45,033 nucleotides of DNA from an uncultured Ruminococcus sp. (GTDB lineage: Bacteria > Bacillota > Clostridia > Oscillospirales > Acutalibacteraceae), in the NCBI GenBank assembly GCA_902768825.1, contig CACXMR010000031.1:19973-65005 (forward strand), written 5' to 3'. Position numbers and translations under genes: made by a program. The notes beneath the pieces were generated by a model. It was not told the origin of the DNA, made no database searches, and worked only from the letters and a program-made list of their open reading frames with translations. Shown piece after piece: positions 17,815-27,228 of this stretch (positions are counted from its first letter, which is position 1; each line of letters starts with the position of its first letter).

Positions 17815-20800
17815 TCAGTTGTCATCCCCCAGGCCTGATATATCATCAAACAGATTGTCGTCATCGCCGCTCTTGTAATAATCCTCTTCCTCCTCATCAT
17901 AGACAAACTCTTCACCGTTTTCGTCCGTGATCTGATAGCCGTAGGGATCATCATATTCAAGAATGTTCTTTTCGTTGTATGCCGAGCCGTCTGCTTCTCC
18001 GTCGCCGTCAGGACCCTTATCGGTGACAATATCCATGTCGTCATCCAGATCCTGCTGGAGGTTGATCTCATTCTGATTTCTGTCAAGCACTCTGATATCC
18101 AGAGCAAGGGACTGGAGCTCCTTGATGAGCACCTTGAAGGATTCGGGGATACCGGGCTTGGGTATGTTCTGACCCTTTACGATAGACTCGTAGGTCTTTA
18201 CTCTGCCCACCACGTCGTCGGACTTGACTGTAAGTATCTCCTGGAGAGTATAGGCAGCGCCGTATGCCTCCAGTGCCCACACTTCCATCTCTCCGAAGCG
18301 CTGGCCGCCGAACTGGGCCTTGCCGCCGAGAGGCTGCTGTGTGACAAGTGAGTAGGGGCCTGTGGAACGGGCGTGGATCTTATCGTCAACCAGGTGATGG
18401 AGCTTGAGATAATACATATAGCCTACGGTTACAGGGTTGTCAAAGTATTCGCCGGTTCTGCCGTCCTTGAGCCATATCTTGCCGTCCTCGCTGATGCCTG
18501 CGTCACGGAAGCACTGGAAAATATCCTGCTCGTGAGCACCGTCAAACACAGGGGTCATGATCTTCCAGCCGAGAGCCTTAGCCGCATAGCCCAGATGCAC
18601 CTCAAGCACCTGACCGATGTTCATTCGTGAAGGAACGCCCAAGGGGTTGAGCACGATGTCGAGAGGTCTGCCGTCGGGCAGGAAGGGCATATCCTCCTCA
18701 GGAAGTATTCTTGAGACGACACCCTTGTTACCATGACGTCCTGCCATCTTGTCGCCGACCTGGATCTTTCTCTTCTGAGCGATGTAGCAGCGCACCACCT
18801 TGTTTACACCGGGTGCCAGCTCGTCGCCGCTGTCCTCTTTGGTAAATACCTTTACGTCAACGATAATGCCGTATTCACCGTGAGGCACTCTCAGTGAGGT
18901 GTCACGCACCTCTCTTGACTTTTCACCGAAGATAGCCCTCAGCAGTCTTTCCTCTGCTGTAAGCTCGGTCTCTCCCTTAGGCGTTACCTTACCTACAAGG
19001 ATATCGCCTGCATGGACCTCGGCGCCTATGTGAATGATACCGTTCTCGTCCAGGTCTCTGAGCTGATCGTCACCGATGTTGGGTATCTCTCTGGTGATCT
19101 CCTCCGGACCCAGCTTGGTATCTCTTGCTTCTGTTTCATACTCCTCGATGTGGATGGAGGTGTATACGTCGTCACGGACGATCTTTTCATTGATAAGTAC
19201 GGCGTCCTCGTAGTTGTAGCCCTCCCAGGTCATAAAGCCAATGAGAGCATTTTTTCCGAGACTGATCTCGCCGTTGTGGGTAGCGGGTCCGTCAGCCAGC
19301 ACCTCATTCTTTTCGACCCTCTGACCAACGGAAACTATCGGAACCTGGTTAATGCAGGTGCCCTGGTTAGAACGCAGGAACTTGGTCACCTGGAAGGTCT
19401 GCACCCTGCCGGAATCATACTGCACCCTGATCTGGTCTGCACTGACATATTTGACTACGCCCGGCTCCTCACTGAGGATACAAACGCCGGAGTCAACGCC
19501 TGCCTTATATTCCATACCTGTGCCAACGATCGGGGACTCTGTGGAGAGCAGCGGCACTGCCTGCCTCTGCATGTTGGAGCCCATAAGTGCACGGTTTGCG
19601 TCGTCGTTTTCAAGGAAGGGGATCATAGCAGTAGCTACTGATACAACCATCTTCGGTGAAACGTCCATATAGTCGGCCTTGCTTTTCTCGACTTCAACGA
19701 ACTCGTCCTTGAAACGGCCGACGATCTTTGCGTTCATGAAGTGACCCTCAGCGTCAAGAGGTTCATTTGCCTGAGCAACGATGTAGTTATCCTCCACGTC
19801 TGCGGTCATATATTCAACCTGATTGGTGACTATGCCCTTCTCCTTGTCAACCTTGCGGAAGGGAGCCTCGATAAGACCATACTCATTGATCTTTGCAAAT
19901 GTGGCAAGATATGAGATAAGTCCGATGTTAGGACCTTCAGGAGTCTCGATAGGACACATTCTGCCGTAGTGTGTATAGTGAACGTCACGGACCTCAAATC
20001 CTGCACGGTCTCTCGAAAGACCGCCGGGACCCAGTGCCGAAAGACGTCTCTTGTGTGTAAGCTCTGCAAGGGGATTGTTCTGATCCATGAACTGGGACAG
20101 CGGCGAGGATCCGAAGAATTCCTTGATTGCTGCCGTCACCGGACGGATGTTAATGAGTGCGTTGGGAGCCAGGGCATTGAGGTCGGAAGCCTGCAGACCC
20201 ATTCTCTCACGGATGACTCTTTCAAGTCTTGAGAAGCCTATTCTTACCTGGTTCTGGAGCAGCTCACCCACTGAACGGATCCTTCTGTTGCCCAGATGGT
20301 CGATGTCATCGGTATTGCCCACTCCGCAGGCAAGAGAGTTCATATAGTTAATGCTTGCGAGAATATCGTCAACGATTATGTGCTTGGGTACAAGCTCGTC
20401 CTTGCGCATACGGAGCATCTTTTTCAGCTCAGCCTCATCGCTGCAGGAGTCAAGTATCTCCCTGAGCACCTTGAAGCGAACCCTCTCGTTGATGCCGCAT
20501 TCCTCTTCGGGGTCAAAGCTGATGTACTTCTTGATATCCACCATGCCGTTGGAGATGATCTTTACGGCACGGTCGTTGTGGTTGAGGACATAAGCGAAGG
20601 TAACGCCCTGATCCTCGATCTCCATAGCTCTTTCCTTTGAGATAAACTCACCTGCATCAGCAAGTATCTCACCTGTCAGGGGGCTTACCACCGGCTCAGC
20701 AAGCACATGGTTGGCAAGTCTGTTGGAGATGCCCAGCTTCTTGTTGAACTTATATCTGCCGACCCTTGACATATCATAGCGTCTCGGATCGAAGAAGAGC

Positions 20801-21591
20801 ATATCTATCTGAGCCTGTGCGCTCTCGACTGTAGGAGGCTCACTGGGGCGAAGCTTTCTGTAAACCTCTTTGAGAGCGTCGTCACGGTTATCTGTGGGAT
20901 CCTTCTCAAGGGTAGCGAGTATCCTCTCGTCATCCTCACCAAAGAATTCCTTGATCTCAGCATCTGTGCCCAGACCCAGTGCCCTGATGAACACCGTTAC
21001 AGGCAGCTTCCTGTTTTTATCTATACGGACATAAAACACATCGTTTATGTCGTTTTCATATTCAAGCCATGCGCCTCTGTTAGGAATGACCGTCGAGCTG
21101 AAGAGCTCCTTGCCGGTCTTGTCGTGATCCATCTTGTAATAAACGCCGGGCGATCTGACAAGCTGTGATACGATAACACGTTCAGCTCCGTTTATAACGA
21201 AGGTTCCGCTGGGAGTCATCAGAGGGAAGTCGCCAAAATAGACGTCACTTTCCTTAATAGCCTCAAGACTGCTGACTGCGGCCTTATTGTGGAGCCTTAC
21301 TCTTACCCTCAGAGGTGCTGCATAGGTAGTATCCCTTTCCTTACACTCCGCTATGGTATTTTTCGGCTTATCCGTTTCGATCTTGTAATCAACAAAGCTC
21401 ACCACAAGATTTCCCGAATGATCGGTAATACCCGAAACGTCCTCAAACACCTCCTTCAGTCCCTTTTCAAGGAACCACTTATAGGAATCCTTCTGGATCT
21501 CAATAAGGTTAGGCATTTCAATGATCTCGTCGGTGTGAGAAAAGCTCATTCGCTCGGTTTTACCCAAACGCACGGGTCTGGCGTTTACCAT
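17815..21591 (-). CDS. rpoB: RNA polymerase beta subunit
   Basis: Second-largest RNA polymerase subunit and the rifampicin target. I start it at ATG 21591 ([10 protein letters not shown]), which has GGAG 7 nt upstream; the open frame continues 15 codons further without support. This gives 1258 residues. The rifampicin pocket reads [20 protein letters not shown] with the common sensitive residues in place (His, Ser); one position reads Pro where E. coli has Gln510. The last roughly 90 residues form an acidic tail ending GLGDDN, a feature seen in Firmicute RpoB. Unlike the usual order, rplJ and rplL are not upstream; a private promoter and leader are (21592-21859). Confidence 0.98.
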   Translation of the reverse strand: MVNARPVRLGKTERMSFSHTDEIIEMPNLIEIQKDSYKWFLEKGLKEVFEDVSGITDHSGNLVVSFVDYKIETDKPKNTIAECKERDTTYAAPLRVRVRLHNKAAVSSLEAIKESDVYFGDFPLMTPSGTFVINGAERVIVSQLVRSPGVYYKMDHDKTGKELFSSTVIPNRGAWLEYENDINDVFYVRIDKNRKLPVTVFIRALGLGTDAEIKEFFGEDDERILATLEKDPTDNRDDALKEVYRKLRPSEPPTVESAQAQIDMLFFDPRRYDMSRVGRYKFNKKLGISNRLANHVLAEPVVSPLTGEILADAGEFISKERAMEIEDQGVTFAYVLNHNDRAVKIISNGMVDIKKYISFDPEEECGINERVRFKVLREILDSCSDEAELKKMLRMRKDELVPKHIIVDDILASINYMNSLACGVGNTDDIDHLGNRRIRSVGELLQNQVRIGFSRLERVIRERMGLQASDLNALAPNALINIRPVTAAIKEFFGSSPLSQFMDQNNPLAELTHKRRLSALGPGGLSRDRAGFEVRDVHYTHYGRMCPIETPEGPNIGLISYLATFAKINEYGLIEAPFRKVDKEKGIVTNQVEYMTADVEDNYIVAQANEPLDAEGHFMNAKIVGRFKDEFVEVEKSKADYMDVSPKMVVSVATAMIPFLENDDANRALMGSNMQRQAVPLLSTESPIVGTGMEYKAGVDSGVCILSEEPGVVKYVSADQIRVQYDSGRVQTFQVTKFLRSNQGTCINQVPIVSVGQRVEKNEVLADGPATHNGEISLGKNALIGFMTWEGYNYEDAVLINEKIVRDDVYTSIHIEEYETEARDTKLGPEEITREIPNIGDDQLRDLDENGIIHIGAEVHAGDILVGKVTPKGETELTAEERLLRAIFGEKSREVRDTSLRVPHGEYGIIVDVKVFTKEDSGDELAPGVNKVVRCYIAQKRKIQVGDKMAGRHGNKGVVSRILPEEDMPFLPDGRPLDIVLNPLGVPSRMNIGQVLEVHLGYAAKALGWKIMTPVFDGAHEQDIFQCFRDAGISEDGKIWLKDGRTGEYFDNPVTVGYMYYLKLHHLVDDKIHARSTGPYSLVTQQPLGGKAQFGGQRFGEMEVWALEAYGAAYTLQEILTVKSDDVVGRVKTYESIVKGQNIPKPGIPESFKVLIKELQSLALDIRVLDRNQNEINLQQDLDDDMDIVTDKGPDGDGEADGSAYNEKNILEYDDPYGYQITDENGEEFVYDEEEEDYYKSGDDDNLFDDISGLGDDN

Positions 21592-21830
21592 ATTATCACT
21601 CCATTCAACGACCACACATATCCGCACCGTTGCCAATGCTTCCGGTGCAAAACTCTGCTGGTCACCCAGCTCTGACAGGCAGTTCTGACGCTTTTGGGAG
21701 GTCCTTACATCACATTTTCACTGTTACGAAAAAAGCACTTGATTTTTTGGCTCAAGTATGGTAGTATTTTCGTAAGCTTCGTTTTGGGATTCCCCAAAAG
21801 AGGGCACTCTTCTACTATGTGCATTTTATA
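21592..21830 (-). promoter_or_regulatory. Structured 5' leader of rpoB-rpoC, about 230 nt
   Basis: In transcript order, the leader can form TTTTGGG-GAAT-CCCAAAA (21799-21782). Next comes a two-tier stem: TTACGAAAA with TTTTCGTAA (21775-21724) enclosing ACTTGA with TCAAGT. The inner stem is followed by GCTTTTTT, so it looks like a weak terminator. Then come GCTGG-GTGA-CCAGC (21670-21657) and GCACCG with CGGTGC (21648-21624), close to the rpoB start. No leader peptide with a good ribosome binding site is obvious. I cannot assign a known leader family. Confidence 0.55.
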
Positions 21831-21859
21831 ATTATATAACACAAGCGGCTTTCTGTCAA
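21831..21859 (-). promoter_or_regulatory. Consensus promoter of rpoB-rpoC
   Basis: Minus strand: TTGACA (21859-21854), 17-bp spacer, TATAAT (21836-21831), a perfect housekeeping promoter. Transcription should start near 21824. Confidence 0.9.
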
Positions 21860-21984
21860 GCATTTGAGACAGGAGCCGCTTATTTTCTGGTATTTTTCTA
21901 CGTTTTACACAAAACTGTCCGAACCATGCTGAAAGGGAACTCCCGGCGGCGTGTATGGTATTTTTCAGTGGCAAGTCTGCTGGC

Positions 21985-22185
21985 TCAGACCCTGCGGTCA
22001 GGGGGACTTTTGCGAAAAAGTCCCCCCAACACCCCCGAAAACGGCGGCAAGCTGCCAGCGCAGAGCCTGCGCTCCCAATTCGCGTTGCACGCTTCACTCC
22101 GTTCCGCTCTGTGTACAAACCGAAGCTGCACCCTCGCAATTGTTACTTCCAACATGCGGACACTAAAGTTTTTTCTGTTATAACT
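21985..22185. repeat. Mosaic intergenic repeat, copy R3
   Basis: It contains GGGGACTTTT-GCGA-AAAAGTCCCC (22002-22025), which is the hairpin of R2 and R4 in reverse orientation. The GGCA-AGC-TGCC core (22046-22056) follows, and then the 22080-22175 segment shared with R1. It fills most of the 700-nt gap between the glucokinase gene and the rpoB promoter. Open frames through it are not supported as genes. Confidence 0.75.
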
Positions 22186-22243
22186 GATAATGCGAACATA
22201 GCACCGACAGACCCTAACGGCACGACCTTTGCCCGTGACATAT

Positions 22244-22286
22244 AAAGAAAAAAGCCTGACCCCATAAGGAATCAGGCATTTTTTGT
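22244..22286. terminator. Terminator of the ROK glucokinase gene
   Basis: GCCTGA (22254-22259) pairs with TCAGGC (22272-22277). The minus strand continues TTTTTTCTTT, and the plus-strand side also has a T6 run, so it can work both ways. Confidence 0.85.
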
Positions 22287-22292
22287 ATTCGA

Positions 22293-23246
22293 TTATTTGC
22301 CAAGGAATGCAGCGCCGATAAGTCCGGCGTCATTGCCCAGCATGCACAGACAAACCTCTGTCTGCTTGTCGTTGTGCTTTGTGTAGCGCTCTGACTCAAC
22401 GATCTTTCTCAGAGGATCGATCAGTGCACTGCCCTGATAGCTCACACCGCCGCCGATGCAGAGGATCTCAGGCTGGAAGATATTGATAATGTTCACGATA
22501 CCTGTGCCAAGATATGAGATATACTCGTCAACGATAGCCTTACCTACAGGACAGCCGGCATGCATTGCATCAAATGCAGTCTTGCCGGTAATCTTTGAAA
22601 CATCTCCGTCGATCATCTTGTAGAGAATGGAATCAAAGTTATAGGGATTGACCATTGCTTCCCTTGTCATGTTGATAATGCCTGTTGCAGAAGAGTAAGC
22701 CTCCCAGCAGCCCTTTCTGCCGCAGGGGCACTGACGTCCGCCGTGATGGATGACCATGTGTCCGAGCTCTGCGCCTGCATAGTTGGAGCCGCTGTAGATC
22801 TGACCGTCAATGATGATACCGCCGCCCACGCCAGTGCCGAGGGTGATAACGATAGCATCGGTTGCGTCCTTTGCAGCGCCGACACAGAATTCGCCGTATG
22901 CAGCAGCGTTTGCATCGTTCTCGACATAGATATCAAGACCCAGACGCTCTTTCATCATATCGCCGATAGCCCAGTTGTGGAAACCGAAGTTGCTGGTAAA
23001 CTCAATAACGCCAGTAGCACCGTTGACTGCACCCGGAGCGCCTATTCCGATATAGTTGATATCGTTCTTTGTAAGGCCTGCACTCTCCAGAGCCTTCAAA
23101 GCAACGCTTGCCATATCGTCACAGATTTCCTCCTGTGAGCGGGGAATATTGGTCTTACAGCTTGCTTTTACTATTACATTGCCTTCCTCGTCAACAACGC
23201 CGGCCACGATATTGGTTCCGCCGAGATCAATACCAAGATAATACAT
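22293..23246 (-). CDS. glcK: ROK-family glucokinase
   Basis: ROK kinases phosphorylate glucose or a related sugar in the cytoplasm. The 317 residues have the ATP-binding N-terminus (GIDLGGTNIVAG), the catalytic base Asp111 in VENDANAAA, the phosphate loop LGTGVGGGII and the zinc site CPCGRKGC at 173-180. There is no helix-turn-helix domain, so it is an enzyme, not a ROK repressor. It is transcribed alone, with its own promoter and terminator. A perfect palindrome covers the -10 element, which suggests repression. Glucokinase is the default call; another hexose such as mannose, or an N-acetyl sugar, is possible. Confidence 0.9.
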   Translation of the reverse strand: MYYLGIDLGGTNIVAGVVDEEGNVIVKASCKTNIPRSQEEICDDMASVALKALESAGLTKNDINYIGIGAPGAVNGATGVIEFTSNFGFHNWAIGDMMKERLGLDIYVENDANAAAYGEFCVGAAKDATDAIVITLGTGVGGGIIIDGQIYSGSNYAGAELGHMVIHHGGRQCPCGRKGCWEAYSSATGIINMTREAMVNPYNFDSILYKMIDGDVSKITGKTAFDAMHAGCPVGKAIVDEYISYLGTGIVNIINIFQPEILCIGGGVSYQGSALIDPLRKIVESERYTKHNDKQTEVCLCMLGNDAGLIGAAFLGK

Positions 23247-23281
23247 AATGCTCTTCCTCCCAAAATAAAGATTTCTACTAA

Positions 23282-23300
23282 TGCATTATAACATAATGCA
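23282..23300 (-). promoter_or_regulatory. Extended -10 promoter of glcK overlapped by a perfect palindrome
   Basis: On the minus strand TATAAT (23290-23285) is preceded by TGT, an extended -10. No good -35 is seen. The plus strand reads TGCATTAT-AAC-ATAATGCA (23282-23300), two perfect 8-bp arms around a 3-bp centre. A dimeric repressor bound there would block the promoter. The rest of the spacer, 23301-23390, is A+T-rich and holds no gene. Confidence 0.6.
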
Positions 23301-23390
23301 CAGTTTATTAAAAGAGCATTTAAAAAAATTAAATAAAACTGTCATTTCCGACAATTTTTTAATCCAAAAAATAGCATTACGCACAATCTA

Positions 23391-23600
23391 CCGAGCGGCA
23401 AGCTGCCGCTCCCAATTTTACGATGTTAGTCACTCGGACAACATACTTTTGCGCCCGCGTGAAGATAGTATAAACCACGAGAGTGTAGTTACAAGTCATT
23501 TCATCTGCCCCTGCGAACACGGAAGCGCAGTGAAACAAGTGCCATTGGGGTGCCGACAGGCGAGATCGGGGGAACTTTTTCGCAAAAGTCCCCCCGACCG
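23391..23600. repeat. Mosaic intergenic repeat, copy R4
   Basis: It contains GCGGCA-AGC-TGCCGC (23395-23409) followed by TCCCAATTTT. A GCGTGAAGATAGTA word related to R5 and R6 lies near 23457-23470. A hairpin like GGGGACTTTT-TCGC-AAAAGTCCCC (23568-23595, one mismatch) ends 6 nt after the stop of the ABC permease. It could serve as that operon's terminator. Confidence 0.75.
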
Positions 23601-23601
23601 C

Positions 23602-24420
23602 TTATTTGACATCCTTCCTGTTCATGACCCTGATGGTAATGGGAACGAAAACAAGGATAAGAACTGCACCGCTGATGAGCGCCGCCCAGATACTGATCGG
23701 AGTTAAGCTGAGCATCTGATCGGGCATATACTTGCCGATATCAAATTGCTCCAGATGGAAAAGCATCTTTACGCCAAAGCTTATGGGCATATAGATCACT
23801 CCCAGCGCACCTGTGCCAAAGATCACAGCCATCACAATGCCAAGAGCCTTGTTGCACAAGCCTGAAGTAAAAAACAGCAATACCGCATTCAAACCGCACA
23901 GTATCAGCCACTTCAGAGCAAACTCCAGCAGTGCGCCTCCCATGTCGCCCTCGCCAAAGGTCACGCCTCTTGAAGCCAGTGTACCAATGACACTGCCCGC
24001 AAAACCGCACACCATAAAAATCAGACCCTGCAAACACACAGCCGCATACTTTCCGTAGCAGGAATGTCCCCTGCTGGGTATCTGACCGGCGATGTTTTTT
24101 ATGTATCCGCCGCCAATATCCAAAAACAGATAGCTTGCGGCAGCCAGGAATACCAGTATCAGCACGATGGACAGACCACCAAAGGGCATGCGGATGAGAG
24201 ATGAAATATCCACCGGTCTGTTAAATTCTTCCACAAGGACCTTTGCCTCTTTTATTGCATCTGCCTCGCCGCTGTTCTTGACGATATCGTAAAGCACGTT
24301 GGATAATATCTTGCCAATTATCGGAATGATGATTGTGACCACAAAGCAGGCAATACCGGCTCCCCAGGTCAGCTTGTGCTTGCGCATCTTAAAAAGCTCC
24401 ATCCTGAACAGATTACCCAT
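23602..24420 (-). CDS. ABC-2 type permease of a BcrA-like exporter
   Basis: A 272-residue membrane protein with about six hydrophobic segments, including LSIVLILVFLAAASYLFLDI and a C-terminal ISIWAALISGAVLILVFVPI. It fits the permease partner of BcrA/NatA-type ATPases, which pump peptides, antibiotics or ions. The start is ATG 24420 (MGNLFRMELFK): GGAGGAGG lies upstream and inside the end of the ATPase gene, with which it overlaps by 8 nt. Upstream codons of the open frame are within the ATPase. The substrate is unknown; lantibiotic or bacitracin self-defence is typical of this class. Confidence 0.82.
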   Translation of the reverse strand: MGNLFRMELFKMRKHKLTWGAGIACFVVTIIIPIIGKILSNVLYDIVKNSGEADAIKEAKVLVEEFNRPVDISSLIRMPFGGLSIVLILVFLAAASYLFLDIGGGYIKNIAGQIPSRGHSCYGKYAAVCLQGLIFMVCGFAGSVIGTLASRGVTFGEGDMGGALLEFALKWLILCGLNAVLLFFTSGLCNKALGIVMAVIFGTGALGVIYMPISFGVKMLFHLEQFDIGKYMPDQMLSLTPISIWAALISGAVLILVFVPITIRVMNRKDVK

Positions 24421-25330
24421 TTGCCTGACCTCCTCCCGTAACTCTGAGGAAATAATCCTCAAGAGAAAACTCTTCGTTCACAACTTCCTTGACAAAGATA
24501 TCCTTCCCGACAAGGAACTTCACTACGTCTCTGTCCCTGTCAAGAGCACCTTCTATAATAATCCTGCCGTCCGAGTCCATTTTGCCCTCGGCAATGCCTG
24601 AGGCATTTATCAGCTTCAGAGCCTTTTCGTTGTCATCCGTCACGATATGAGTATTGTTGCCGCTCTTGATCTGCAGGTCATCCTTTGTAAACTGATCCAC
24701 CAGCAGACCGTCGTTTATTATAGCATACGAATCCGCAAGCTTGCCCAGCTCCTCAAGGATATGGCTGGAGATCATTATTGTGATCTTTCTCTCATCCCTG
24801 AGCCTTGCAAGGATATTCCTCACCTCAACGATACCCTGGGGATCAAGTCCGTTAATTGGCTCATCAAGGATTATCAGCTCCGGTTCACCCGCAAGGGCAA
24901 GAGCGATGCCCAGTCTCTGTCTCATGCCGAGAGAGAATGCGCCGGCCTTCTTCTTCCCCGTGTCGGAAAGTCCCACAAGCTCCAGCAGATCTTTGACATA
25001 TTGAGGAGTATAGACCCCCAATCCCAGACACTTCACCTTCAGATTGTCATAGGCGTTCATGTGGGGATATATGCCCGGAGCCTCAATGAGCACCCCTACC
25101 TTGTGAAGCTCTCCCCTGACGTCCTTTCCCACCTTGCCAAAAAGCGTATAGCTTCCGCTGGTGGGGGTAGACAGTCCGCTGAGCATACGCATGATCGTGG
25201 TTTTTCCTGCGCCGTTCCTGCCTATCAGACCATAAATTTCTCCGCGCCTGATTCGTATGTCGATATCCTTCGCCGCTGAAACACGCCCGTATTTCTTGGT
25301 CAGCTTATCCGTTGTAAGCACGTATTCCAT
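24413..25330 (-). CDS. ABC transporter ATPase, BcrA/NatA-like
   Basis: A 305-residue ATPase with Walker A at 37-44 (GRNGAGKT), signature FSLGMRQRLGIA, Walker B LIILDEPINGLDP and the switch His in ISSHI. The roughly 90-residue C-terminal extension past the ATPase core is normal for DrrA/BcrA-type proteins. I start it at ATG 25330 (MEYVLTTDKL), where the family normally begins; GTG 25354 has no spaced ribosome binding site. It overlaps the permease gene by 8 nt and has its own promoter, so these two genes form a complete exporter. Confidence 0.92.
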   Translation of the reverse strand: MEYVLTTDKLTKKYGRVSAAKDIDIRIRRGEIYGLIGRNGAGKTTIMRMLSGLSTPTSGSYTLFGKVGKDVRGELHKVGVLIEAPGIYPHMNAYDNLKVKCLGLGVYTPQYVKDLLELVGLSDTGKKKAGAFSLGMRQRLGIALALAGEPELIILDEPINGLDPQGIVEVRNILARLRDERKITIMISSHILEELGKLADSYAIINDGLLVDQFTKDDLQIKSGNNTHIVTDDNEKALKLINASGIAEGKMDSDGRIIIEGALDRDRDVVKFLVGKDIFVKEVVNEEFSLEDYFLRVTGGGQANG

Positions 25331-25391
25331 AAATTCCTGCAAATGGCCGTTCACCCTTGCAGTTTCTCTCCTCTCTTTGTTTTTTTACCTC

Positions 25392-25449
25392 TGAACCGTC
25401 GGGTTCAAAGGCCCACACAGATTATACCACTTTTTGATAATCAGGACAA
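25392..25449 (-). promoter_or_regulatory. Promoter and leader dyad of the BcrA-like exporter
   Basis: Minus strand: TTGTCC (25449-25444), 17-bp spacer, TATAAT (25426-25421). Downstream, TGAACC-CGAC-GGTTCA (25407-25392) is a perfect 6-bp dyad in the leader, possibly an operator or a stem. Confidence 0.7.
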
Positions 25450-25474
25450 CACTCTTTTTTGTGAGAATTCCGCC

Positions 25475-25957
25475 TCATTTGTGATATTTCCCGCCGCCGT
25501 TGATCTGAAAAGCCCTGTATATCTGTTCGCAAAGCATTACCCTTGCAAGCTGATGCGGGAAAGTCATATCAGACATAGACAGTTTTATCCCCGCAGCACT
25601 TTTAACCTCATCCGAAAGCCCCCACGAGCCGCCGATAACAAAGGCTATGCTGCCGCTGCCGGAAAGTGCCAGCTCTTCAAGCTGACGGGCAAGTTTTTCT
25701 GAAGAAAGCTGACGTCCCTCGATACACATAGCAAAAATAAAAGCGCCCTTAGGCACCGCTGAGAGTAATCTCTTTCCTTCTTTTTCAAGGGTATTCTTTA
25801 TACTGCTGTGGGACGGGACTTCCGGCATTTTTTCCTCATCGACCTCGACTATAGAAAAATTACAAGTCCCTCTCAGTCTCTTTGAATATTCTGCGCAGGC
25901 TTCAGTCCAATAACGCTCCTTGAGCTTACCCACGCAGACGATAGAAATATTCATCAT
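25475..25957 (-). CDS. rlmH: 23S rRNA (pseudouridine-1915 N3) methyltransferase
   Basis: RlmH is a SPOUT-family enzyme that methylates pseudouridine 1915 of 23S rRNA, using S-adenosylmethionine. The 160 residues show the N-terminal strand ISIVCVGKLKERYW, the FVIGGSWGLSDEV cofactor loop and the C-terminal trefoil LSMSDMTFPHQLARVMLCEQIYRA, ending GGKYHK as usual. The start is ATG 25957, 8 nt after AGGAG. The longer frame would take in 22 codons of the mosaic repeat and is rejected. Confidence 0.96.
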   Translation of the reverse strand: MMNISIVCVGKLKERYWTEACAEYSKRLRGTCNFSIVEVDEEKMPEVPSHSSIKNTLEKEGKRLLSAVPKGAFIFAMCIEGRQLSSEKLARQLEELALSGSGSIAFVIGGSWGLSDEVKSAAGIKLSMSDMTFPHQLARVMLCEQIYRAFQINGGGKYHK

Positions 25958-25975
25958 ATTGATCGCTCCTTTTTC

Positions 25976-26165
25976 AGCGGCAAGCTGCCGGTGCCCAGCG
26001 TAACGCTGGACCCAATTTCGCACCGTATGTCATTGTGATGCTATACTTTAGTTTCTGCGTGATGATAGTAACAACCGCAACCGGCAAGCTATAAGTCCAA
26101 AATCCCTTGCTATGCGAACAACGTTTTCGGGGGGTGCGGGCGTCCGGTGGACGGTTTTTTAAGAG
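25976..26165. repeat. Mosaic intergenic repeat, copy R5
   Basis: It contains CGGCA-AGC-TGCCG (25978-25990), CCAGCGT-A-ACGCTGG (25995-26009) and GCGTGATGATAGTA (about 26057-26070, shared with R6). It fills the gap between the YycJ-like gene and rlmH. The remaining stretch, 26166-26252, shows no gene. Confidence 0.75.
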
Positions 26166-26252
26166 GGGACGGCCTGGGAAAGAGGACGTCCCCTGCTAAC
26201 AGTTCAGAGTAAAGTATTCCAAGCTGATAGGCTTGCAGTACAAGTATGACAT

Positions 26253-27044
26253 TCAATATATCACCGTTTTGCCGGTGGATATTTCCGGCACGACGGTCAG
26301 CTGATAGTCTATGTTAAGCTTCATGCCCTTCTGTTCCAGCTCACAGAGCGACGCTTGCCGTGCAAGCTCGGGTACGTTGTTCTCACGGCTCAGGTGAGCA
26401 AGAAACAACCTTGTGGTGCCTGTCTCCACTAACTTTGCACAGGTCTGCGCACAAACCTCATTGGAGAGATGCCCCCTGTCTGAAAGTATACGCCTTTTCA
26501 GTATGTATGGGTATGAACCGTATTTCAGCATTCCCACATCGTGGTTGGATTCCAGCACGACAGTATCGCATCCGGTCAGGGCACTCTCTATCTCCGGAGT
26601 AATTATTCCCGTGTCGGTGGCAAAGGCAGTCCTGCGCCCGTCACGAGTCTCTACACAATATCCGAAGCCCTCCGCACAGTCATGGGATATCCTGAAAGGC
26701 TTCACCAGCATATCGTCAAGCTCCATGCCATCAGGTGAAATGACCCTCATATCCACCTTGTCGTTTATTATTCCGCCGCTTTTGAGAGCATACACCGTCC
26801 CGGCAGACGCAAAAACCGGTATCCTGTGCCGTGAAGAAAATACCCTCAGTGCACTGACGTGATCGGTGTGCTCATGGGTAACAAAGATCGCCCTGATCCT
26901 GCTTATGTCTATTTCATTTTCCTGCAAAGCACACTCGATCTGCTTCGCACTGCGCCCGCAGTCGATGAGTATGCCGCTGCCTGACGCCTCAAGATAATAG
27001 CTGTTTCCTGAACTTCCGCTGAAAAGCGGACAAAGCTTTGCCAT
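26253..27044 (-). CDS. yycJ: YycJ/WalJ-like metallo-beta-lactamase-fold hydrolase
   Basis: A 263-residue cytoplasmic metal-dependent hydrolase. The opening LFSGSSGNSYYLE and the metal site THEHTDHV (His57, His59, Asp61, His62) are typical of YycJ, which in other Firmicutes sits with the WalRK cell-wall regulators and is linked to DNA repair and division. Further metal ligands are in the SHDCAEG and FATDTG stretches. Here it has no walRK neighbours; it lies between murA and rlmH. The ATG has GGTGG just upstream. The precise substrate is unknown. Confidence 0.85.
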   Translation of the reverse strand: MAKLCPLFSGSSGNSYYLEASGSGILIDCGRSAKQIECALQENEIDISRIRAIFVTHEHTDHVSALRVFSSRHRIPVFASAGTVYALKSGGIINDKVDMRVISPDGMELDDMLVKPFRISHDCAEGFGYCVETRDGRRTAFATDTGIITPEIESALTGCDTVVLESNHDVGMLKYGSYPYILKRRILSDRGHLSNEVCAQTCAKLVETGTTRLFLAHLSRENNVPELARQASLCELEQKGMKLNIDYQLTVVPEISTGKTVIY

Positions 27045-27157
27045 AATTCCACCCGCCGGATAGTATTTTTAGGGCAATACCTCACAAAGATAGTGCTGCA
27101 CATATGCGGCGCTAAGCCGTAAGGCGTTCTTAGTGCGGTGTTGTCTTAGTTTTATAC

Positions 27158-27196
27158 ATAAAAATGCACGGTAAACATAGCCATATCTACCGTGCA
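27158..27196 (-). terminator. Terminator of murA
   Basis: GCACGGTA and TACCGTGC (27166-27195) make an 8-bp stem. On the minus strand it is followed by ATTTTTAT. The next 60 nt toward the YycJ-like gene hold a second stem, GCGCTAAG with CTTAGTGC (27109-27136), without a T run. Confidence 0.85.
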
Positions 27197-27228
27197 AAAA
27201 AACATATTCGGATGTCCCCCAAAAAGAC

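Noticed and set aside
21705-22139. Open frame of 144 codons on the minus strand upstream of rpoB
   Set aside because: It crosses the mosaic repeat, the rpoB promoter and the leader stems, has no ribosome binding site and no protein-like pattern.
23281-23706. 141-codon plus-strand frame between glcK and the ABC permease
   Set aside because: It runs through copy R4 and into the permease gene on the other strand, without a ribosome binding site.
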